From Paenibacillus sp. AN1007 (GTDB lineage Bacteria > Bacillota > Bacilli > Paenibacillales > Paenibacillaceae), in the NCBI RefSeq assembly GCF_040702995.1, contig NZ_CP159992.1, positions 3,249,501 to 3,313,500 of the forward strand: a stretch of DNA of 64,000 nt, in the 5' to 3' direction. How positions within the stretch are numbered: position 1 is the first letter of the stretch; each line of letters begins with the position of its first letter. Below, in pieces: positions 58,650 to 64,000 of this stretch. Made by a program: the position numbers and the translations under genes. The notes under the pieces are model-generated. The model worked only from the letters and a program-made list of their open reading frames with translations. It made no database searches and was not told where the DNA came from.

Positions 58650-60131
58650 TTATTTCACGCCCGGATACTCCCTGAATCGATGCTGCAGACTGATCCAGCG
58701 GGTACGTGTGAATTTGTCAATCGCCCAGTCTCCTCCAAACCGGCCGATGCCAGACGATTTCTCCCCACCAAACATAACATGAGCTTCATCATTCACCGAT
58801 TGATCGTTCACATGCACCATACCGGATTCAATCTGCTGTGCCACCTGGTATCCCCGCTCCAGATTGCCTGTAAATACAGAACCACTGAGCCCATAAGGTG
58901 TGCCGTTAGCCAATTGTACGGCGTGCTGCTCATCACTGGCTTTCATAATAATTGCCACTGGGCCAAACAATTCCTGCTGCACAATATCCTGTTCAGGCTT
59001 TACGTCTGCAAGCACCGTTGGCATGAGCACACTTTCCTGATGTGTTCCGCCAAGCATTAATCGTGCACCTTCATCTTTGGCTTGTTTCACCAATTCAAGC
59101 AGCCGCTCAACTTCCTTCTTGCGGATCAGCGGTCCCACTAAGGTTTTCTCTTCAGCCGGATCACCTGCTTGTATGTTTTTCGTTTTGCTCACAAAGGATT
59201 GAACAAATTGGTCGTAAATATCTTCGTGCACAATAATACGGTTCAGTGCCATGCAGATCTGACCCTGATGCAGGAACTTTCCGAAAACGGCAGCCTGTGC
59301 CGCATGCTCGATATCCGCATCGCCCAGAACGATCATCGCATTGTTGCCACCGAGTTCCAGTGCAGTTTCTTTGAGATGTTCACCGGCGAGTTTACCAATG
59401 CCCTTACCCACTTCTGTAGAACCCGTAAATGAAATCACCTTGGGAATAGGATGTGTGACAAAATAATCCCCGATCTCGCTGCCACTTCCGGCGACTACAT
59501 TCAATACACCCTCTGGCAGACCCGCTTGTTCAAACAAATCCGCAATCAGCCAGCCTGCTGTGATTGGAGTATCTGAAGCTGGTTTGATCACCACACCGTT
59601 GCCGAGAGCAATCGCGGGTGCGGCGGAACGCAGACATAGATGCAGCGGAAAATTCCATGGTCCAATGACACCGATCACACCTTTAGGTTCACGGACTACC
59701 CGATTTTCTTTGCCGGGTGTGTTGGACGGAAGCAGTTCCCCTTTCATTCGGTAAGGAAACGAAGCCGATTCGTCCACAATCCGTTGGGCTGCAGCAAATT
59801 CTGCTTCAGCTTTGATTCGTGTACTGCCCGATTCCGTAATGAGAAGCTGGATAATCTCTTCTTTTCGTTCATCCATTAGGGAGGATACTTTACGGAGCAC
59901 AGCTTCTTTAATGGAAGGCAGCGATGCTTTCCATTCCACTGCACTCTTTTTTGCAGACTCATAAGCTTGATCTATATCTTCATGACTGGAAGAACGCCAA
60001 GTTGCGATAACTTCACCCGTATACGGATTGATGTTCTCTATCATTTTCTCACCTGAACCGTCTACCCATTTGCCTGAAATATATTGTTTAGTCCATACTG
60101 CCCTTTTATGCTGGTTGTCCACTAAAGTCAT
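58650..60131 (-). CDS. Aldehyde dehydrogenase
   Basis: A 493-residue NAD(P)-dependent aldehyde dehydrogenase. Catalytic Glu259 is in ALELGGNNAMIV and catalytic Cys293 in QGQICMALNR. IGPWNFPLHLC and SFTGSTEVGKGIGKL mark the cofactor-binding regions. The N-terminal MTLVDNQHKRAVWTKQYISG and the overall length fit benzaldehyde- or salicylaldehyde-dehydrogenase-like subgroups. It is a stand-alone leftward gene. The natural aldehyde is unknown. Confidence 0.93.
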   Translation of the reverse strand: MTLVDNQHKRAVWTKQYISGKWVDGSGEKMIENINPYTGEVIATWRSSSHEDIDQAYESAKKSAVEWKASLPSIKEAVLRKVSSLMDERKEEIIQLLITESGSTRIKAEAEFAAAQRIVDESASFPYRMKGELLPSNTPGKENRVVREPKGVIGVIGPWNFPLHLCLRSAAPAIALGNGVVIKPASDTPITAGWLIADLFEQAGLPEGVLNVVAGSGSEIGDYFVTHPIPKVISFTGSTEVGKGIGKLAGEHLKETALELGGNNAMIVLGDADIEHAAQAAVFGKFLHQGQICMALNRIIVHEDIYDQFVQSFVSKTKNIQAGDPAEEKTLVGPLIRKKEVERLLELVKQAKDEGARLMLGGTHQESVLMPTVLADVKPEQDIVQQELFGPVAIIMKASDEQHAVQLANGTPYGLSGSVFTGNLERGYQVAQQIESGMVHVNDQSVNDEAHVMFGGEKSSGIGRFGGDWAIDKFTRTRWISLQHRFREYPGVK

Positions 60132-60227
60132 TACGCACGCCTCCGATTCTTCAGATTAGAATGCACATTAAAAAACGATGTCTCATTCATTAACCTTGTT
60201 CGAAGTTAGGCAAACGAACAGAACAAC

Positions 60228-60746
60228 CTACCCATACGCAGCAAGATCAGACCAGCCATAAGCAATCTCTTCCAGTTCCTCATTCCCAATACGAATCCAC
60301 TGTGTATGAACAGGGCTGCCACCCATTTTTTCATAAAAACGGCACGCCGGATTTCGCTCCAACGCCCAAATGAGCATACTGCGCATCTGGCATTTCCGGA
60401 GGTGTTGAACCACACGCTTGACAAGCTCGCTGCCTATTCCGGACTGCTGATAAAACTGCAGCAGATAAATGGCGTACAGTTCGCCATCATAGGGCAGTTT
60501 TCCTTCTCGTTCCTTACCTCCGCAGGCAAAACCGACAATTTCCCCCTCCTCGTTCTCAGCGACGATCAAAATCTGATCTTCTTCGCTAGAACGTAACTGC
60601 TGCTCCCACTGAGGTAATCTGGATTCTGTAGTCAAATGATGCAAAACATGATCTGGCACAATTCCTCGATATGTTGTCTTCCAGCTCTCTGTATGTACAT
60701 AAGCGATACCTTCTGCATCTTCTTCACGCGCCAGTCTAATTCGCAT
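60228..60746 (-). CDS. GNAT family N-acetyltransferase
   Basis: A 172-residue GNAT: MRIRLAREEDAEGIAYVHTESW at the start, motif A in LYAIYLLQFYQQSGIGSELVKRVV (Q-Q-S-G-I-G), and motif B in NPACRFYEKMGGSPVHTQW. It is closest to the broad RimI-like group with unknown substrate. It is downstream of the L,D-transpeptidase gene in the same direction, 64 bp apart. Confidence 0.85.
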   Translation of the reverse strand: MRIRLAREEDAEGIAYVHTESWKTTYRGIVPDHVLHHLTTESRLPQWEQQLRSSEEDQILIVAENEEGEIVGFACGGKEREGKLPYDGELYAIYLLQFYQQSGIGSELVKRVVQHLRKCQMRSMLIWALERNPACRFYEKMGGSPVHTQWIRIGNEELEEIAYGWSDLAAYG

Positions 60747-60810
60747 AAGACTCTACTCCTTTTCTCAGTTAGGATGAAATCTCCTTACATATAAAGAAGC
60801 ACAATCCGGC

Positions 60811-61149
60811 CTATGGCCGGATTGTAACTCGGGTTCCCACGGATACCTTGGAGGACAAATCAAGCACGTCTGAATTGTACATCCGAATGCAGCCATGGGA
60901 TACGGACTTACCAATCGACGAAGGATCATTCGTCCCATGAATACCATAATGCGGCTTAGAAAGGCCCATCCAGAGCACACCGAAGGGTCCTCCAGGATTC
61001 TCTTGTTTATTTACAATGGTAAACTCTCCACTTGGAGTACTGGTAAGCATTTTACCTATGGCTACCGGATAGCCCTTCACGACTTGATCTCCATCCAGCA
61101 GGTACAGCATGTGGTCGGACAAGTCTACGATGATTCTGTAATTTGGCAT
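60811..61149 (-). CDS. L,D-transpeptidase (YkuD domain), no signal peptide
   Basis: A 112-residue minimal YkuD domain. The catalytic motif is [20 protein letters not shown], with Cys87 (from MPN) and the preceding His. Such enzymes make 3-3 cross-links in peptidoglycan or anchor proteins. No signal peptide or LysM domain is seen, which is unusual; B. subtilis YkuD has LysM. Cytosolic entry in spores or non-classical export would be needed. A short start at 61149 is used. Confidence 0.85.
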   Translation of the reverse strand: MPNYRIIVDLSDHMLYLLDGDQVVKGYPVAIGKMLTSTPSGEFTIVNKQENPGGPFGVLWMGLSKPHYGIHGTNDPSSIGKSVSHGCIRMYNSDVLDLSSKVSVGTRVTIRP

Positions 61150-61206
61150 CAAGACATCCCTCCTGCCTTATCGTATGCAAGACAAACACGGATGGCCCGC
61201 TTTATA

Positions 61207-62355
61207 TCAGTCCTGTTCCCAATCTTTGACCCGATGGACATGCTTGGCCTTGCGTGTTTTGACCGGTTTGCTTGAAGCTGTTCGTTTTCTCAAGGCCGAT
61301 TCTTCCTTGCGCCGCTGATACTGCAGTTCCTTCTGCATTTTGAGGAAATTGCTCAGCCTTTTCTCGTCCAGCTTACCGTTTTCAACAGCCGCTTTAACCG
61401 CACAGCCTTCTTCCCTCGTATGGCTGCAGTCCATAAATCTGCACGTACCGGCCAGCTCTTCTATTTCACCAAAAGCTTGGGAAAGTCCGTCTTCCCCTTC
61501 GTCCCAAAGATGCAGTTCGCGCATCCCCGGCGTATCAATCAATACAGCCCCTTGCGGCAGCACAAACATCTCCCGGTGTGTCGTTGTATGTCTGCCGCGG
61601 CTGTCCCCCTCGCGAACCGATTGTGTGATCTGTACTTCTTTACCCATCATCCAGTTGACCAGTGTGGATTTGCCGCTCCCGGAAGAACCTGTGAGCGCCA
61701 CGGTTACTCCTGGTTTCAAATAAGTTTCCAGCATGTCCTTCCCTTGTCCCTCTATCGCAGAGATCGCCAGCACTTCAACTCCTGGAGCAATCCCTTCAAC
61801 CTTACTGACTTTTTCCTGTACGTCTTCACACAGATCGCTTTTACTTAGAACAATAACCGGTCTTACTCCCCCATTCCAGGCCATCAACACATATCTTTCA
61901 AGCCTTCTAAGGTTAAAATCATGATTAAGCGCTGCAACGATCAGAAGAGTGTCTACATTAGCAGCAATGAGCTGCTCCTTCGTTACTGGACCAGCTGCCT
62001 GTCTCGACACACGGCTCTGGCGAGGCAGCAGCTGATGAATAATCGCTTCATCACCCTGCTCGCGCGTCACCGCCACCCAATCGCCAACGGCTGGTGCAGC
62101 ACCTGTCTCCAAACTATGATGACGAAGTTTTCCTGACACTTTGCCCCAACATTCTCCATGGGCAGTAATTAGACGCTGCATATGCCCATGATCTGCAATA
62201 ATTCGGGCAGGCTGTCTCGTTCCCGCTTCAAATTCACCCTCCGCCCAACACTTCTCCCATGCCGCAGACCATCCGTAACTTTCAATTCCAACCTTTTCAA
62301 TATGCTGATTTAAAATAAAAATTCCTCCCAAATTGGTTTGTTTGCATTTGTCCAA
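61207..62355 (-). CDS. rsgA: Ribosome small-subunit GTPase RsgA
   Basis: A 382-residue circularly permuted GTPase with an N-terminal OB-like domain (AVGDWVAVTREQ). The G4-like motif VLSKSDLC comes before G1 TGSSGSGKSTLVNW and G3 DTPGMRELHLW, the permuted order of RsgA. The C-terminal zinc knuckle is CRFMDCSHTREEGCAV. It is long among RsgA proteins because of a basic tail. The start is unsettled: TTG at 62355 has a weak site, whereas GGGAGG lies 7 bases before ATT at 62316, which would be a rare AUU start. Confidence 0.9.
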   Translation of the reverse strand: MDKCKQTNLGGIFILNQHIEKVGIESYGWSAAWEKCWAEGEFEAGTRQPARIIADHGHMQRLITAHGECWGKVSGKLRHHSLETGAAPAVGDWVAVTREQGDEAIIHQLLPRQSRVSRQAAGPVTKEQLIAANVDTLLIVAALNHDFNLRRLERYVLMAWNGGVRPVIVLSKSDLCEDVQEKVSKVEGIAPGVEVLAISAIEGQGKDMLETYLKPGVTVALTGSSGSGKSTLVNWMMGKEVQITQSVREGDSRGRHTTTHREMFVLPQGAVLIDTPGMRELHLWDEGEDGLSQAFGEIEELAGTCRFMDCSHTREEGCAVKAAVENGKLDEKRLSNFLKMQKELQYQRRKEESALRKRTASSKPVKTRKAKHVHRVKDWEQD

Positions 62356-62449
62356 TTCCCAAAATTAAATGTTACGTCTACACATCTCGTTTCACGCTTT
62401 ACATTTCCATCCTGCATTTCATGCTGCATCTCCGATTACAGACCTGAAC

Positions 62450-62482
62450 AAAAAAAGCCGCGAGCATATACAGGCCCGCGGC
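62450..62482 (-). terminator. Terminator upstream of rsgA
   Basis: GCCGCG / CGCGGC arms with seven T on the minus strand. It blocks transcription arriving from the small transcript on the right. Confidence 0.8.
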
Positions 62483-62585
62483 AATATAGAGTTATCCGAA
62501 TGAAAAGAAGATTCAGCAGTACACGGCATAACGGTTTTTATACTCCTGTCCGTTGTCCAAGCCCTGAATCTCCCGATCGGCACAA

Positions 62586-62814
62586 CAAAAAAAAGCCGCG
62601 GGTGCGTCACCCGTGACTTTGTTCTGAAGGTATAGTCACCACTCACCGTGATTGGATATCTCTATCCAACTACAGCAAGAATGATCATCCTTGATCCGTT
62701 CCGGAGACGCTGTTCCTATTCAAGTCCACGTATACTGCCGTTAGATTTGTCATTAACATCGCCTCCCTTGTAGAATATGCCATCATGTTACACAGTCTGC
62801 TGCACAGTTGTCAA
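62586..62814 (-). ncRNA. Candidate small transcript with a 22-residue ORF
   Basis: On the minus strand, a strong promoter TTGACA, 18 bp, TAACAT (62785-62814) is followed by GGGAGGC and ATG at 62753. The 22-codon ORF ends at 62685. Then comes a hairpin TTGGATA-TCTC-TATCCAA (62652-62669) and a terminator CGGGTG / CACCCG with eight T (62586-62613). A transcript of about 190 nt is predicted. It could be a small mRNA or a dual-function sRNA. No family was recognised. Confidence 0.5.
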
Positions 62815-62846
62815 GCGATTTTTTTAATTTACTGCTGTCATTCCCT

Positions 62847-63443
62847 TTATTTCACTTGATCCCATCTGGTCCACATCTCGCGTGGGTTCAACTCATATTC
62901 CCCGTCTTCACGGTACATGAACTGATGCATAATAAACTCCCTGCGAAGGGTAGCGAAATCTTCGTGATAATTCTGAATAAACGTATTGATTTCTTTCTCG
63001 CTGTACTTGCGTCCGAACTCCAACTGCTCCACCAAATATTCAAGCACGACCAGCTTTTTCTTATACTGCGCAGGAATCTGACGAAGCCGGCCATCTTTGG
63101 AGAAAAAGTTTCGCATAATGGACGCTTTAAGGCTCTCGTTAATATCTGTCATATCGGACTGCTCCTTTCTGTTAAAAATAAAATCAACCGAAGCTTGAGC
63201 GTGTTCACGGATAAAATAAGGGTTCAGGGTAAAATAAACTGTATTTTTTTCTCGCCGTTCCTGAATTAACGCAGCTTCTCTCAGCTTGGCAGCATGATGT
63301 GTCACTGTAGGCTGCGACAGGTTCAGACGCTCCGCCAGCGCTTGGCCGTGCAGCTCCCCTTCAGACAGCAGCAGCAGCATACGAAGCCGGGTGGGGTCAG
63401 CCAAAGCTTTGTGATAGGCCACGATTTTCTCCAGCTGCATCAC
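62847..63443 (-). CDS. ArsR-family regulator with DUF2087 domain
   Basis: A 198-residue regulator: an ArsR winged helix (residues about 8-75, with DPTRLRMLLLLSEGELHGQA and LNLSQPTVTHHAAKLREA), then DUF2087 (residues about 110-190, with KDGRLRQIPAQYKKKLVVLE and HEDFATLRREFIMHQFM). It lacks the Cys metal sites of classical ArsR. It is divergent from ypdA, with a perfect 20-bp palindrome in between (63461-63480), so it probably represses its own gene and perhaps ypdA. Confidence 0.88.
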   Translation of the reverse strand: MMQLEKIVAYHKALADPTRLRMLLLLSEGELHGQALAERLNLSQPTVTHHAAKLREAALIQERREKNTVYFTLNPYFIREHAQASVDFIFNRKEQSDMTDINESLKASIMRNFFSKDGRLRQIPAQYKKKLVVLEYLVEQLEFGRKYSEKEINTFIQNYHEDFATLRREFIMHQFMYREDGEYELNPREMWTRWDQVK

Positions 63444-63460
63444 TTTTACACCTCACAATA

Positions 63461-63480
63461 AATTAGATGATCATCTAATT
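63461..63480. promoter_or_regulatory. 20-bp perfect palindrome operator
   Basis: AATTAGATGATCATCTAATT, 18 bp upstream of the ArsR/DUF2087 start. It fits a symmetric dimer site. Confidence 0.8.
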
Positions 63481-63620
63481 TGATAGTAATCTTTCTTCAT
63501 TGTGAAGTCAATTGATATTTAATGTTTGAACTTTTATCACATTGACGTTATGTCAGAACTGGCATTGAAGTGTTATTTACGGTAGGATTATATTGCCTGA
63601 AATGAAGGAGGATTAAGAAC

Positions 63621-64000
63621 ATGGAAGATGTCATTATTATTGGCGGAGGCCCATGCGGCCTGTCCGCGGCTATTGAATGTGAGCGGGTGGGATTGTCCGC
63701 TGTCATTATTGAGAAACACAATATCGTACAATCCATCTATCTCTATCCGACTCATATGCAGTTTTTCAGTACGGCTGAGCTGCTTGAAATCGGAAATGTG
63801 CCGTTCAGTACCCCGAATGACAAGCCGTTTCGTTACGAAGCACTTGCCTATTATCGCAAAGTAGCCGAACACTTCGGCCTGCGTGTTCATAATTATGAGG
63901 AAGCCCGTGAGATCCAGCGTAAGGAAGACGGCACATTCGAGGTACATACGGTTAATCGGCGCGGAGAAGCTGTTCGTCATCAAGGCCGTCATGTCATCGT
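63621..64000 (+). CDS. ypdA: Bacillithiol disulfide reductase YpdA (5' part)
   Basis: The first 126 residues of an FAD-dependent pyridine-nucleotide oxidoreductase, cut by the window end. IIGGGPCGLSAAIECERVG is the FAD-binding motif with the family Cys14, and IEKHNIVQSIYLYPTHMQFF with FSTPNDKPFRYEALAYYRKV closely match B. subtilis YpdA. YpdA reduces oxidised bacillithiol with NADPH. AGGAGG lies 8 bases before the ATG. It is divergent from the ArsR/DUF2087 regulator. Confidence 0.92.
   Translation, partial: MEDVIIIGGGPCGLSAAIECERVGLSAVIIEKHNIVQSIYLYPTHMQFFSTAELLEIGNVPFSTPNDKPFRYEALAYYRKVAEHFGLRVHNYEEAREIQRKEDGTFEVHTVNRRGEAVRHQGRHVI

Overview
The window reads as chromosomal DNA of a Paenibacillus-like, low-to-mid GC, endospore-forming Bacillota. 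The basis is strong Shine-Dalgarno sites (AAGGAGG type), bacillithiol genes (a BstA/YfiT-type transferase and YpdA), a YteA-like sporulation zinc-finger protein, a DivIVA-domain protein, a homologue of the Bacillus replication terminator protein, and a WXG100/FtsK-type type VII secretion locus. No rRNA, tRNA, prophage or intact insertion sequence was seen.

Region 1 (1-17.5 kb) is AT-rich accessory DNA transcribed almost entirely leftward. It holds many small single-gene units: GNAT acetyltransferases, P-loop kinases, APH-type phosphotransferases, DinB-fold proteins, a cupin, a peptidase E homologue and small hypotheticals. A two-component system lies beside a BcrA-like ABC exporter. Broken copies of a GNAT, a NUDIX and probably an MBL-fold gene lie between intact genes, so this is a region of gene turnover.

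Region 2 (18.69-30.29 kb) is the most striking part: 14 cassettes, each carrying one gene (sometimes two) and followed by a 95-170 bp imperfect palindrome. Each palindrome has integron attC architecture: 7-bp R boxes of the type GCCTAAC / GTTAGGC, 8-bp L boxes TATTCACG / CGTGAATA, and a variable stem. R-box sequences match best across a cassette (its start against its own 3' site) rather than across one palindrome, as expected if cassettes move as circles by site-specific recombination. No integrase lies in the window, so it resembles a cluster of attC sites lacking an integrase (CALIN). Cargo includes a type I Hol-Tox toxin, a HEPN-like protein, a DUF4062 protein, an aspartyl protease, a DUF218 protein, an APH-type kinase, a DinB protein and a ParB-like gene split by an amber codon. 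An attI-like half-site at 30.28 kb and a promoter at 30.35 kb sit at the 5' end of the array. That promoter has the same -35, 17-bp spacer pattern and -10 as two others at 4.46 and 7.54 kb.

Region 3 (30.5-47.2 kb) is higher in GC and looks like core or metabolic DNA. It holds three Gfo/Idh/MocA oxidoreductases with a sugar-phosphate-isomerase-like partner, a YfcE-like phosphoesterase, Rrf2, DivIVA-domain, YteA-like, ArsR-like and MFS genes, an RTP homologue, an acyltransferase-3, DUF202 and YflT stress proteins, HrpB and an SDR.

Region 4 (47.3-57.4 kb) is a leftward type VII secretion locus: a YukD/EsaB-like ubiquitin fold, a three-ATPase EccC/EssC without N-terminal FHA domains, an unknown protein, two WXG100-type proteins, then a membrane-anchored Ser/Thr kinase-like protein, a vWA protein and a PP2C-like phosphatase. 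Region 5 (57.8-64 kb) has an aldehyde dehydrogenase, a GNAT, an L,D-transpeptidase, RsgA, a candidate small transcript, an ArsR/DUF2087 regulator with a perfect 20-bp operator palindrome, and divergent ypdA, cut by the window end.
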